Shown: piece by piece, positions 24,080 through 35,829 of the stretch | Layout: every line of letters begins with the position of its first letter | How positions within the stretch are numbered: position 1 is the stretch's first letter | Assembly (NCBI RefSeq): GCF_024586455.1 | Contig: NC_065920.1 | Location: 73,648,215 to 73,712,214 of the forward strand | Length of the DNA: 64,000 nucleotides | Reading direction: 5' to 3' | DNA from: Bactrocera neohumeralis | Taxonomy: Eukaryota > Arthropoda > Insecta > Diptera > Tephritidae | The notes under the pieces: model-generated | Database searches by the model: none | What the model was told of the DNA's origin: nothing | Seen by the model: only the letters and a program-made list of their open reading frames with translations | Translations under genes and position numbers: made by a program

Positions 24080-25240
24080 GCTACAAAAGGGACTTAAGCG
24101 AACGATTAAGAAGCCAAAAAAAGCTTTTATCACTGTCAAACGCACAACTTTACTTGAGGATATCGACAAATCTACGCTGAGCGATCAACAACCAACCGTA
24201 CTTTTTCGATGTAAAACTCTAAATTGAGAAAATTTGAACAGGTCCTTCCGAAGGGTGGTGTCCTAACCTCGTGGCTATTTTACTTCTATATCTCGAAACT
24301 GCCTCACTCACCGGAAGGAATTTCTTTAACCTCGTATGCTGATGATTGCATTGATAATGACGTCGGGAAATGGAATCGATGGCATGTGCTCAAAACTAAA
24401 CGGTTATCTCTCCAACCTTTTTCGCTGCACGGAACTTAACACTCTCTCCTTTAATATTGCAGTCGAAATCCCGACTGTCAATAACTCTAAGGCTGTCAGT
24501 GTGACACTCGTCAGCCTGTGCTCCTTCATTCCTCACACGACCGTGATTATTGCAAAAGTGCAGAGCCATAATAAAATCCTCAAGTCGCTAGCCGGCAGCA
24601 CATGGAGAAAAGACAAAAAATGTCGTTGGCAACATACAACAAATCCGCATCAATTTGGTCGCCCGGATGCAGTGAAACGCAGACGAGGAAGCTTCATAAA
24701 CGTCAGAATACTGCACTCCGGACTACGACAAGATGCCTCTTGATGTCTCCTATCGAAAAACTGCACAGTAAGGTCCGTTACTCCCAGCTTAGAAGCATAA
24801 TGAACTCCTCTCCAAACAGTTTCTGCTGCATGAAGCGGAACCGCCTTTTAGAAGCATCAAGAGGTCCTTCTTCAACTACGTTGACGGCATAAGACAATAC
24901 TCCGACCAGACTTCGGACGCAACTAATTTCAGACAAGTACTGACAGCCATTTTCAGTGGATCCATAAAAAATTTCATCGACTCCCTCTCAATGAATGGCG
25001 TACTTGGAGTCAATCCACCACTCATTGCAGACGACGAACTCGAGTTGCCACGAGAATAGTGGATGACTCCTGCACAGTAGCGAACTCGACATATCAAATA
25101 TGTGTAACTAACCATACACATCTGACACTCCTCTCGAAACAGCACGTTTTCTGGGCCTACATGAAACGATGACAACTTATCTGAACCTTACCAACCCAAC
25201 TGGGATCAGCCGTTACAAAAACAACAACAACAAAATGATC
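24080..25240 (+). pseudogene. Jockey/CR1-like non-LTR retrotransposon, RT to 3' end
   Basis: The reverse transcriptase can be followed in pieces. KKAFITVKRTTLLEDIDKST (RT motif A region, where the usual AFDTVNH aspartate is replaced by I) is near 24115-24180. LPKGGVLTSWLFYFYISKLP lies at 24240-24303, and SYADDC (catalytic motif C, intact) at about 24333. LAGSTWRKDK, WSPGC and NTALRTTTRCLLMSP follow to 24750. Then come a YVDGIRQYSD block and a PPLIADDELELPRE block up to 25060. The last part matches the C-terminal CxxC region only in outline. It ends in an ACAACAACAACAA tail near 25230. Several frameshifts separate the pieces. The 5' half (endonuclease, gag) is absent. Confidence 0.75.
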
Positions 25241-25689
25241 TTGTGTTTCATGCAGCGCTGGAAGTTGTACCCTAAAAAAATTTGGAAATGCTGGCGGCTT
25301 AAGAGTCAGTGACGGATATAAAAGTTTTCCATTCCCGTCATGTAGACCTAACTATCGATGAAACACCCGCTTGAGAACCTGGTGCGACTATGGTAGGACA
25401 CGGTTTCTTATAAAAGGAAGTTCATTTTACATAAGGAAATTCATTGCTGCTTTGCTGTTGGAAGCTTTTCACACCCAATTTACTTTAAAATCGAAGAAGA
25501 ATCGGTCTAGTAACGAAACATCATATTATATTATTATGGTATTATGACTTATGGCTAAGGCTTCTTAAAGATACTATGAAACAGAAAGGCTGCCAACTCA
25601 ACCGTTATCGTTACCAACAAAAGTAGTGTTCAGCTATGTAAAAATTCGATATTTAACAAGCTTTTTACTTTCAGTATAATACGTTTCTT

Positions 25690-27035
25690 TTTCGTCATAA
25701 ACTCGAGTTTAAGTTATTGAGTTTACAGTTTTTTTATTTTTGTTTATTGTGGGTGTTTTAGAAACTTGGAGTTTATTATCATGCTCAAGTTTACAGTTTT
25801 GAGTTTGCAAATCTTGTTTTTTACAAAAGAATTGTTTAAGGAACTCGAAGTTTAATAACAAACTCGAGTTTAAAGTTTTGCGCTTACAGTTTTTCGGTTT
25901 AATTTGGTTTTGGTTCAGAAACTTAAGGTTTGATCTTACACTCCAGTTTAAAGTTGGGGGTTTACAGTACTTTCTTATTTCATTGATTGTTAGTTCACAG
26001 TTCTTTCTTTGTGTCGAAGTTTAATGTTAAACTCAAGACTAAAGCTTTTAGTCGACAGTTCTTTTATGCATTGTTTGGGTGTTTAAGAAACTTGGAGTTC
26101 GATCTTAAACTCAGTCTGCAGTTCTTTTTGATTTTTTAGGTGGAAACTTGGAGTTTAATCTCGAAACTCTCGTTTAAGGTTTTGATTTGACAGAATTTGA
26201 CGTTAAACTAAAGTTTAAGGTTTTGGGTTTACAGTAATTTTTTGTTTCATTTAGATGTTCAGGAAATTCGGAGCTTAATGTTGAACTCGAGTTTAAGGTT
26301 TGAGTTCGATTTGGGTGTTAAAAAAAACCGGAGGTTAATGTTTAACTTATTTTTAAGGTATAGAGTCTATAGCTCTTTTTAGTTTTATTTGGATGTTTAA
26401 AAAGCTTGGAGTTTAATCTCAAACTCGGGTATAAGGTTTAGAGTTTACAACATTTTGTATTTCATGCAGATATTCATTAAACACGGAGTTTGATGTTAAG
26501 CTCGAGTTTAAGGTTTTGGAATAATAATTATTTTTTGTTTCATTTGGATGTTTAAGAAATTCGGAGTTCAATGTTAAACTCGAGTATTAGGTTTTGGGTT
26601 AATAATTATTTATTTTTTGTTAAATTTGGGTATTTAAAAACTTGAAGTTTAATGTCAAACTCGGCTTTAAGGTTTTGAGTTTACAGTATTTCGTATTTCA
26701 TTTAGGTGTTCAATAAATTCGGAATTTGATGTTAAACTCGAGTTTAAGGTTTTAGGTTTACAGTTCTTTCATGTTTTATTTGGGTTTTTAAGAAATTCGA
26801 ATTTAATGTTAAACTCAAGTTTAAGGCTTAAAGTCTACACTAAACATTTTTTATTTGGGTGTTTTAAAACTTGGAGTTTAATGTCAAACTCGAGTTTAAT
26901 GTTTTGAATTTAAAGCGTTTTGTATTTCATTTAGGTGTTCAATAAACACGAGTTTTGGCTTAAACTCGAATTTAAGATTTAGGGTTTACATTTATTTTTT
27001 GTTTCATTTCGATTTTTAAGATTCGGAGTTGAATG
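25690..27035. repeat. ~77-bp tandem satellite with three-unit higher-order structure
   Basis: About 16 diverged units each contain GTTTAAGGTTTTGGGTTTACAG-like, TTTCATTTGG-TGTT and GGAGTTTAATGTTAAACTCGA-like blocks. Unit borders in the better-preserved 3' half are near 26429, 26507, 26585, 26666, 26743, 26820, 26895 and 26971. Lengths run 75-81 bp. Every third unit carries the variant TTTTGTATTTCAT plus TTCA-TAAA. This makes a ~230-bp higher-order unit. There is no coding capacity. Confidence 0.8.
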
Positions 27036-27039
27036 AAAA

Positions 27040-28205
27040 TCCTCACTTACTTCGTAGTATGTTGTACTGTGTTTTTAATCCAACAACGGTCTGTAAACTT
27101 GTCATTAAAATTTCAAGAACTTTCTAATGGCATTATAAAACCAATGATCGCTAAACTCTCTTATTGTGGTACTTGGCTTTTCATAGAGGTACGGTGCATC
27201 CATCAATAAGGTGCAACACTTATACACCTAAAGATTTCTTGACTAGTCGATATACAAATGTATATAATATTTCCTTAAACTCCCTTTAAAACGTATTCGA
27301 TATATAAGCTTACATTAATCTAACAATATCGAAGTTGCCAACTCCAAAGTGTCAAAAGGTTTTCAATTACCTCTTTAACTCTTCCACACAAAATTACTTA
27401 AAATATAAATTTAAAGAATTCGTCACAAATTTATACTACTACTACTAATAAAAATAACACTAAAATGATCGATGCTGAACTGACAGTCATGAGTGATGGA
27501 ACGCGTCTGCTCTGACAGTTTTCGCAAATGAAATGCTTCAAAGTAATCTATGAGCAACAATGAGTAGAAAATATCAATTTATTAAATACAAAATTCTCTA
27601 ATAAAAAAATTCAAATAAATTAACGCACAAAAACCCAAATAAGCAAGCTTGTGCCATATAGCGAGAAAGCGTTGAAAGCGTGTAAACACAACACGTGTAG
27701 CGGTTGACACTAATTTAAATAGCTTTCAACAAATTGTCACATGCAGCAACAATTTAATCACTACTAACAACAACAATGATTAAGTGAAAGTGCAGAAAGT
27801 CAAAAAATACACACACGGACAAGTATATTTCTTTTAGTTAAATGAATAGCATTGGAAATAAAGGTGGTTTAGGGCTAAGTTGGGCAAATAGACTATACCT
27901 AATATTATACAATAGAACAAAACAGAAAAAAAGAAGGGCGATAAAATCGAAAATAAAGGCATGGTGAAGAGAAAACAAATGCAAATGAGAAGTAGGAGTA
28001 AGCAGGGATGTATTTAGCATTTTAAAAAAATGTGATAGACTATATTAGAATATGTCTGAAGTAATGAAAATATCAGCACTCGAGTTCTGGAAACTTAGTA
28101 TCATAACTTGATTAACGATCTGAACGATAGTTCTAAGTTCAAGCTAGAATATTGCATTGAAGACAATCTAATATACAATCTATAATACACAAAAATTAAG
28201 TTTGT
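27040..28205. other. Anonymous sequence
   Basis: No gene or repeat recognised. Confidence 0.45.
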
Positions 28206-28209
28206 TTTA

Positions 28210-28800
28210 TAAAGGGTGATCCATATCTAGGTTTGAAAGAAAAACCACAGAAACTCCAATTTTAATGGGGAATGTTTATTATCATTCGAAAAAATATTCT
28301 TTGGGATTTATTTTCTAAGAATTATCTCTTTCAAAGTTGGCAGTGGCTACATGTCAGATGATCCATCCGTTGGGTTCAATTTACAATGACACGTAACTGG
28401 TGAATGACAAGGTCCAAAACGTGAAATTATCTGCTCGCTGAAGTGTTCTCTCAATAAATCCATCGAATAATCGGTTACCACGACTCCATAACGGTCGTCA
28501 TTGACAGTTACGTTCTTACCGGCATCATTTTTCAAGAAATATCGACCGATGTTTCGTAAGGTCGGATCTTCTTGGAATTTTTCAAGAGCCTATAGAGCGA
28601 AACTATGCGCTTGAGAAGGTCGAGCGACTTCAGTTGACAAGCTGTAAATGTGTCATGTGTCGTTCCATACGTCAGTCTGAGTTGCAACGAACGGCGCCGA
28701 TTCCACTCTCTACGGTCTTCTTGTACACTCTCATCTGCTATATATGCTATATTTTCTTCAATGCGTGCTAGGCGTAGTCTATTCTGTCAAATATTATCCA
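28210..28800 (-). pseudogene. Mariner-like transposase pseudogene, MERLTPE family, copy 3
   Basis: The plus-strand left edge AAGGGTGATCCAT is the element terminus. The copy at 56090 ends in the same sequence reversed (ATGGTTCACCCTTT). On the minus strand from about 28800, pieces include RMERHMTHLQLVN, then NVTVNDDRYGV, then MDLLREHFSEQIISRFG. The last precedes the catalytic C-terminal block, which is damaged here (NPTDGSSDM). The N-terminal start with MERLTPE and much of the centre are missing. The leftover is about 590 bp. Confidence 0.7.
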
Positions 28801-28889
28801 ACTGTTTTTTGCAACCTGGCTTTGAATAACCCAAATATTTTGGTGTAGCAAAGGTTTGTTTCCGCTTCGTCGTTCTCCAGGTAGCCGAC

Positions 28890-29094
28890 ATTGATCACAA
28901 TTTGTGAACTTCAGAAACCCATATTCATCACCTTTTTCCTTCTTTGTATTATAACAACATTAAACGATGTTACAAATTTCCATATAGACTCGCTTATTAT
29001 TGAACGAAAAGCATACAAGGATGATCTTTTAAAGATAGATATACAGCTTAGCAGACCTAAAATTCTCCGATCATATGATGAAAGCAATGAAGAA
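28890..29094. other. Anonymous sequence before the CTAAGTTCGG-like fragment
   Basis: A 73-residue frame at 28891-29112 starts with a hydrophobic stretch but runs into the repeat. I do not support it as a gene. Confidence 0.4.
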
Positions 29095-29240
29095 CAAGTA
29101 AAGAAGAGCTAATTTCGGTTGTAAGGGAAGTACCTTCAGTACATAAGACTTGTTATTTATATGGGGTCTGGGGCGAGTTTTCACCAGACTTTATTCATCC
29201 TAATGACACGGATCTTTTATAGATAGATTTAAAGTTTAGC
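29095..29240 (+). repeat. Fragment of the CTAAGTTCGGGT family
   Basis: GAAGAGCTAATTTCGGTTGTAA, then GGGAAGTACCTTCAG-TACATAAG, then GGGTCTGGGGCGAG parallel 19617-19730 in the same order. The copy is truncated. The TCATACTC block is missing. Confidence 0.5.
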
Positions 29241-29249
29241 AGACCTAAA

Positions 29250-29985
29250 CCACCTTACAATCTCAATGACCCTCTACCAAAAACTAACCGCTTTAACTAG
29301 AAACAATCGTCCTCAACAATCAAAGCAAGAAAATAAAAGGCACCAATAGCATATAGTAACCAGCAACAGCAACTGTAATGCACACATTCAAAGTAAGCGG
29401 CAAGCCAAAAGCACCAAATGAATCTACACAGCGTTGCATGGTAACGGTGAATTATTGATGGAATTGCTAGTATAGAGCACAAAGAAGTTGCTCCAGTTGT
29501 AATTGTCGCAATCGTAGAAATTGCTTACGCATGAAGTAATTGCATGCCAGCGACGCCATGCGACAACCCGCGACCAGAAAGTGGTGCTCTCGAGTCAACA
29601 AAGACTCCGCCATCGTGCAAATGGCAGCATTCGAAAGCTTTGTGTTGCAAATAAAGGTGGGAGTACCTGTATGCGGTTCACGCAGTGGATGCTTGGAATT
29701 CTATTGCACTTTCGTTGCACGTACTGTACCATTCAATTATCTCTAACAACTTTTGTTACACCATTGACATGGTTTTAGGGAGTGGCGACAGCTGCTTTGT
29801 GTTAGCAAAATCCGCCAAGTAAACTGCTGTCTGCAGATATCAATGTTGATCCATCAGCAAATATATGCAGAAGTACGTACTAGAGTTGCTTTGTAACCGC
29901 TTTGATTGCATTTCAATCGGCAAGTATGTCATGGAACATAGTATTTGACGTACGGTGACTAATGCAAGTTTTCAGATAACAGAAA
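29250..29985. other. Anonymous sequence
   Basis: No supported gene. Two overlapping frames at 29521-29778 lack motifs. Confidence 0.4.
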
Positions 29986-29989
29986 AGGT

Positions 29990-30250
29990 ACAAATCTAAG
30001 CAAGTACTTGATAAAAGCGCGCCTGCAGACGAGACGGGAAAATTTTTCCGGATTAACAGAGTTCAAACTTATAAGGATGAAAAATGTAGGACGTTTAGGA
30101 GAGAAGGCATGAGCGAGACACCCAAACACCTTCTCTGTTTTTGTCTGGCCTTATCTAGAACTCATCTTAGATATGTAGGAGCTTCGTAATTCAAAGCAGT
30201 AGACGAAGTATTACAATTAGATATCAAACCTTACCTTCGTTAAAAATGTT
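29990..30250 (+). pseudogene. Non-LTR element C-terminal zinc-knuckle fragment
   Basis: The frame around 30080-30235 reads MSETPKHLLCFCLALSRTHL and then RYVGAS. This corresponds to the ETxxHLLCxCPALxRxRLxxLG block at the end of RNase H-bearing non-LTR ORF2 proteins. The fragment at 33735-33870 is a sister copy (ILEQLLYFYPAL, GLRFLGVSQFK). Only the tail is left. Confidence 0.55.
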
Positions 30251-30384
30251 GTAGTCCCGAACTGGAGGTTCATTATGAACTCGAACTTAGTGGACTCGAG
30301 AGATGCTTACATTTGGCTCAGCTGTTCGACTCCGTTATTTCATCGAACACAAATGATTGCTTCAAACTGTGAGGAAGTAACCTG

Positions 30385-31470
30385 GCTTCTTAGGTTGGAT
30401 TGCTGATCGAAGATCGCACGCGTACTTTTATATGTAATCCTTTGTGAAGCTATAGAAAAGAAGAACTTCTGTGTTCGAACTTATAAATTAACAAAACGTT
30501 TAGTAGGCAATACAAATTTGCATAGACGTTTCATTTTAACACCCGCCAGTTCGGTGGGATGTCTGAAGTTATGAGCTTCCAAATGTTTAAGTCTTGACTT
30601 CCCCAAACGCGAGACAATCAAGAAGGAAGTGGCAGTTGTTTCGCTAGTCCCCGTCTTATTCTCAGCTTCCAAAAGCCAACGGCTATTAAAACCCAGAACA
30701 TGTAAGGCTAGATTACTGAGGAAAGATATCACTAGACTCCTGCGATTATTCTTACCGATAGCGGCTTCTGAGGCAGCCATGTACCGATAGTAGCCCAGCC
30801 CTGACCATCTTCCAAAAGCCCAGCTATCTAGCTGTTGAACACAAGAGGATACGGCACCGACACGCTCCATTCTACCGAAAGACGCTTCTAGATGCTATTT
30901 ATAGCAAGATTCAGGCACGATTCCCGTTGCCTGGCACCGACCAACCCTGATCACTGTAAAGACGTTCAAGGCTATCACCACTCTGCCATCTGAGTGAATG
31001 GTCACTTCACTAAAGGAGGTTGGATTCCGGAGCAGCAGATCTACTGTTACCTTAATGACTGCACCTCGGCTTAGAAGACAATGCATTAGTCTGAAAGTCT
31101 GAAGCTGGAGTTGATAGATAGCTCTTGATAGTAAACACCTCCACAACCTTTCCCCAAGCTTTGACCCATCCGTTAAAACGCTCAGCTCCTCCAACGGCTT
31201 CTTCCCACCCATAGTTCATTCGTTGGTATATGGGCAGAGAAGGAGCCGCCAGAGTTCGGTTTGGCGACTCCATGATCTAAGTGATCCGGTATGAAGTCAA
31301 AGTGTGTGAAAATATCCGAGTGTTCAGATACATGTTCTTTTAAGAACCCAGATTCTCTGAGTCTGGCAGCCACTTTCGCAACCATACACCTTCCGACAAT
31401 GTCCACGGGCACTATGTGCAATATCGTGTTAAGTGCCATGGTTAGGAAGCTAAGTAAAATATCATTAGTG
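30385..31470 (-). pseudogene. RNase H-bearing non-LTR retrotransposon, copy A (thumb, RNase H, C-terminus, 3' UTR)
   Basis: Read on the minus strand, the RT thumb region is first: MALNTILHIVPVDIVGRC and ESGFLKEHVSEHSDIFTHF (about 31180-31470). An ELSVLTDGSKLGERL block, the start of RNase H with its first aspartate, lies near 31150-31190. SEVTIHSDGRVVIALN, the IxSDSxxAI motif with S and Q lost, comes near 30975. A GRLGKSRLKHL-type C-terminal block with HTFRHPTELAG (HNFRHPTELAG here) ends near 30540. The 3' UTR (30400-30490) is shared with the copy at 62350. There are several frameshifts. The presence of RNase H after RT points to LOA/I-type clades. Confidence 0.75.
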
Positions 31471-31539
31471 GTGTTAAGCTCATCTCTAACTCTTAAAGTA
31501 ATAACTATATAGCAAGGGAAGATCTTCTTTTCTAACATA

Positions 31540-32865
31540 TAAATCAAATGTAGAAGCGGTTCGCTTAACTCAAGGGTTTAAACGAACTTTATATTCAAAA
31601 AACACCCAGTTTGTTCCTCAAGTCTTCCTCCCAATCTCGCTCGACATAGGCATTCTCTTGTCAGTAAAACTAGAAATACTTCGAATACCCAACAATCGAA
31701 TATTTATTAACACTTATCAGCAATTGCTCGCCTGGAGCGTTGCATTTTTACTTCTGGCTCTCATATTTTCCGTTATAAGCGTCTCTATATATTTTCTGTT
31801 GTGAATGTCGTCTTTTTGTTTGTTTATTTTTCTGTGGCGAGTATGCTTTTGTGGGAAATTTGTTGGCAAAAATATTAAACTATACAGATGCACATCCAAT
31901 TTGTTTCCAATAGCATTTATTGCAGTTGACATTGGTTCGAATGCCCCATTTTCTGCTTTTAAATACGAGTAAAGTACACACACACACACACTCTAAAATC
32001 ATACACAAACAAGTTTGCTTTCTCTCGAACTTTCTCTCATTGCATTTTTGCCGGAAATCTTGTTAGCTGGCATTGAATGTCATTCCTCGCCAACAAGCTT
32101 AAATTACACTTAAGCCGAAAGAATAGCAAAAGTGCCATACGAGAGCTTAAGTGGTCTCAGAAATGATGGCGGAAATTTTCAAAATTAATAATACCAAGAA
32201 GTGAGGGAAGTGTGTGGGGGCAACGCACGAAGAATGCACACACTCTTGGTCTAAGGAAACGTGGGATATGGAGTGAATGATGAATTAATTCTTGCGAGAG
32301 ACTATCCCTAAATAAGAATTACTACATCGAGAAAGATGAAACAGGCCTTCAAGAGTTGGGAACAGAGTTTTTCAATTAATTTACTCGACTCGACAAAAAT
32401 TAGAATATATTCAAAACTCACTGGACACAAAGGACCAAATATAGTGGTCCACGTGTGATTTTTGGTCAGCCTTTTAACTTAACCTAACCTGTAACGAATA
32501 CATACATAAATTAAACTCAGCGGTTGTCTAATTTCATTTTCCTGAAAGTATGTGAAGACATCTTTTGAGCTAGGCAAGTGAAAACCGTATGGTCATAATA
32601 GCCTAGGAAGGCTATTCTTTTATTTCTATATGCTGATAACCCTTGCAGCTTGCATAGTAGCTTTACTAACAGATACAAGTTCCCGACATGAGAACTCCGG
32701 AGTCTCGATGGGGTTTAGTTGAAAATAAGTAGCATACCAAGCACTAATTATCAATTTTGGACAGCAAACTGATCTGGAAGCTTAATGTGGAAGAGAAGAT
32801 GAAAGAGCAAGGTTTCTAAGCAGGTAAGAAGATGCTAGGGTCTACATGAAGTGTAACCACTGGCA
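31540..32865. other. Anonymous sequence
   Basis: No supported gene. A short (CA)n tract lies at 31977-31992. TAACCTAACCT near 32480 resembles tails seen at non-LTR ends but is short. Confidence 0.45.
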
Positions 32866-32869
32866 TCAT

Positions 32870-33880
32870 TCATTGATTGGTGTTGTTTTTGTACCTCATT
32901 CACTGGTCATGCATAGCGGTAGTCAAGCCAATCTTGCCTTACGGTGCTTTGGTTGGTAAACCGTGGCCACACAGACAACCGCGATGCAGGTGAATTCAGC
33001 GGCACGCTGCTCTCTTTAGAATTGGAACGATAAGACCCGCTCCAACACCTTCACTAGAAAAACTACCCAACCACCACCAATCGACATTGCAGAGGAAAGC
33101 TCAGCATCGATATCAGCTACGAGGTTAGGGATGTAAGTTGAATTTTCTACAAAAACTTTCGGACATAGCTCGATAAGCAGGGAATTGGTGGATAAAATAT
33201 ACCACATACCCTCTCGCTTTATCTGGAGGAGAAGATTTCAATTCACATAATATGAGGGTGGATTGCGCAGAACCAAGCGACCCGCCTGCGATACTTGCAA
33301 TCGCTACAGGGACGGACCAAAAATTAATGACGGAGTGGACGCCCGAATACATTGCGTGGAGTTAGACCTCAAGCGACCTCAACGGACCCTTCAAGCTTCC
33401 GAAATACTGAACACCAATATATGTCTCGAAAGCCAAGCGGCAATAAGGGCAATAATCTCATAACGTATTACCTTAGAGAATGTTCTTTGCAGCACGGAGT
33501 CAGTGGATGGTGAGAAAGTACCACTGAGTTCCGGACCACAAGCGCATTCCGAGATGTAAAATAGCCGATGAGATTGCCAAAAATCATCCGTCTGGTTACC
33601 GAAGCAGTATTATACAAATACGACAGTCACGAAAAACGATGCACAATAAAATTTCCGAAAGGGCTGACAGACGCATAAAAGTTTTACGGTCACAATTTCA
33701 AACCAGCTATTAGTAACGATAACACATGCAGGAAGTACAGAGATGAAAGCATGAGTGATATCCTGGAACAACTACTCTACTTTTATCCGGCTTTAGATAT
33801 AAATGGTCTTAGATTTCTAGGAGTTTCACAGTTTAAAGGATTAGATGAAGTATCAAAATTTAAGTAATCCCTCTCTTAAC
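32870..33880 (+). pseudogene. RNase H-bearing non-LTR retrotransposon, copy D
   Basis: In the forward direction the RT thumb is recognisable as AVVKPILPYGALVGKPW (32916-32966) in one frame. In another, GVDARIHCVELDLKRPQRTL and INTNICLESQAAIRAIIS-like residues at 33330-33465 give the RNase H core. The VPDHKRIP block (usually VPGHxxIxGN) is near 33527-33550. ILEQLLYFYPAL and GLRFLGVSQFK close the C-terminus near 33760-33840. All pieces are in order, but in different frames. It belongs to the same broad group as copies A, B and C but is not closely alike. Confidence 0.65.
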
Positions 33881-33884
33881 CTTC

Positions 33885-34770
33885 GCAAAAGCGTTGCCGT
33901 CCTTATGACGAATACTTCAGCTCGAATTATGCGATCGGTATATGGCTTGACAGCCGACCATTAACACTGAATCTAACCTATGTTTTCTCCATAGTAGTAA
34001 GTACCTTGATTCTAGATTGAAACATTGTACATCAAGAAAGAAACTTTTTCGCTCTCAACCGATAGAGCACTGGAAATACTCCAACATTTCTCGAGCCTCA
34101 TAAAATGTCTTTTATTATTTATTATTAGGCTTATTACAAAAAAAAACAGAATCTTATTGGCTCTGGAGCCTATTTTTAAGACTATAATAAAAAATTTTAT
34201 GGTTTGCAGAGTATGGTTTTATCTTATTTCTATCCGGGTCAAATTTAAACAGACGGTATTTGTTCAGACAGCAGTAGACAGCCACTCAATATTTGTCCAA
34301 AAAAAGGTCAGAAATGTTAAAATGATTTAATATCTGCAAAACTAAATGGAATTATGAGGTAAAATGCAGTTTTGTCAACTTGCCAAGCACACATACACAC
34401 AACCAAATAGACATACATATATACATATATACATGTATATATATAAATGTAAATATTTTTGTTGAACCTCAAATATTTAGTTGCCGAAAGCGTAAAACCA
34501 GTTAGTAGCTAAAAAATGGCATAAATTTCTGCTACCAGGCAACGTGCCTAGGTAAAAAATAACGGTAAAGGTTGGTAAGCTACTAAAAATTTTTGTGTTG
34601 CTGCCAACGCGGTTTTGTCACTACACTTCCTTCCTTCCTACTTGCGTAAGTGCTTATTTGTGTTGTTGTTATTTTGTTTTTTCACAAAGTGATATCGCAA
34701 TTTCGCAGTTGTCGCTTAAATTGAAAACCAAATTGCACAAAAAAGAAAATTAAAAAAATTTGAATGTAAT
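33885..34770. other. Anonymous sequence
   Basis: A 101-residue frame at 34025-34330 is Lys/Ile/Leu-rich, as expected of AT-rich DNA. A TATACATATA-type tract lies at 34410-34450. No feature supported. Confidence 0.4.
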
Positions 34771-35150
34771 CTCTTTCTCCTTCATTTTCTCTCCCGCGCT
34801 CTCTCCCTTATCTGCGATGGTGCGACTACAACGAGTAGTAATGCAACCGTTAACACCGTTCAAACGGTAGTGCTGCAAATAAAGGCATAAAACAAACAGC
34901 GAATTCTGTATGCACTGGGAGAGGAGAGGAGGGGGCCAAAAAGGAAGAGCAAGTCAGAACTACACGAAACGGAAGTCAAGGCAAAGTTGCCTGCTGTCTG
35001 TTGAATTTGTGTGGTCAATTTGCCGAACTGCAGCACACTGCACACATACACTCACACACACACACACACACATAATTGTAAATACTAGAGTTTGCACAAC
35101 CGAAGCAACTATTGCCGCTTACATAGTGTAGGAAATGTTGCGGTTGCATG
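34771..35150. promoter_or_regulatory. CT-rich tract and GC-richer island
   Basis: CTCTTTCTCC, CTCTCCCGCG and CTCTCTCC lie at 34771-34811. These are GAGA-factor-like sites on the opposite strand, followed by GC-richer sequence and a (CA)n tract at 35051-35070. This arrangement is common near fly promoters. No transcript structure can be shown. Confidence 0.25.
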
Positions 35151-35475
35151 GCGGCGAAGGTTAAAAGCAAAAACAAAAGTTAGTTGCAAGCAGAGTTTTA
35201 GATTTGCGCTAATCGAATATTCATTAAGTTGCAAGCTTTGAAAACTGCTAGAGGAAGTTGTGGGTTTTAAAAATTATTTTTTGATCTACTTATCTTGATA
35301 ACAATTAAATTTAAAAAAATTTATAATGAATTTTTCAGATTTGCGAGAAGATTAATGTCGTTATAGAACTCACCAACAATATGAAGAATGGAGAATACAC
35401 AAAGAACTTTGAAAAAATCCAAGGATCTGGAGCTTAAAAGGAATCGTTTTAGTTGATTCGTTCACGGTTCGTTTC
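35150..35475. other. Anonymous sequence
   Basis: No feature supported. Confidence 0.4.
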
Positions 35476-35479
35476 CATC

Positions 35480-35825
35480 GAAAAATACAGCTCGGGATTA
35501 AGCTCGAGGTAAAAGTGGCGAGTAGCAAACATTAACCCCCGGTAGTCACATTTTCTGGGAGACTGCGACAAACACAGACAATACGACTCGTGCCATGAAC
35601 TTGTTCCTCCTGGACAAACCGTCAACTCCAAGTTTTACCTGGAAATCCTCAAGAGACTCAAACGAAGGATCAATCGGGTCCGACAAGACATCGCAGCTAA
35701 TTGGAAGTTGTACCACGACAACCCCCTGGCTCACACAGCCTTTCTTGTGAACAGCTATCTAACTAAGGCCGGCATCCCAATGCTTCCGCAGCCGCCTTAC
35801 AGCCCAGATGGCCAAAATAGCAAGC
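35480..35825 (+). pseudogene. Mariner-like transposase fragment (catalytic core)
   Basis: A frame near 35575-35810 reads LVPPGQTVNSKFYLEILKRL, then QDIAANWKLYHDN (the HDN holds the second catalytic aspartate), AHTAFLVNSYLTKAG and PQPPYSPD. This is the central catalytic part of an insect mariner-like transposase. It then stops, since the next residues (GQNSK) no longer fit, so the third catalytic aspartate is absent. Neither end of the element was found. Confidence 0.75.
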
Positions 35826-35829
35826 TATA

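Noticed and set aside
25690..27035. CRISPR-like regular spacing
   Set aside because: Units are contiguous and diverged with no spacers, in eukaryotic-type DNA; this is satellite sequence.
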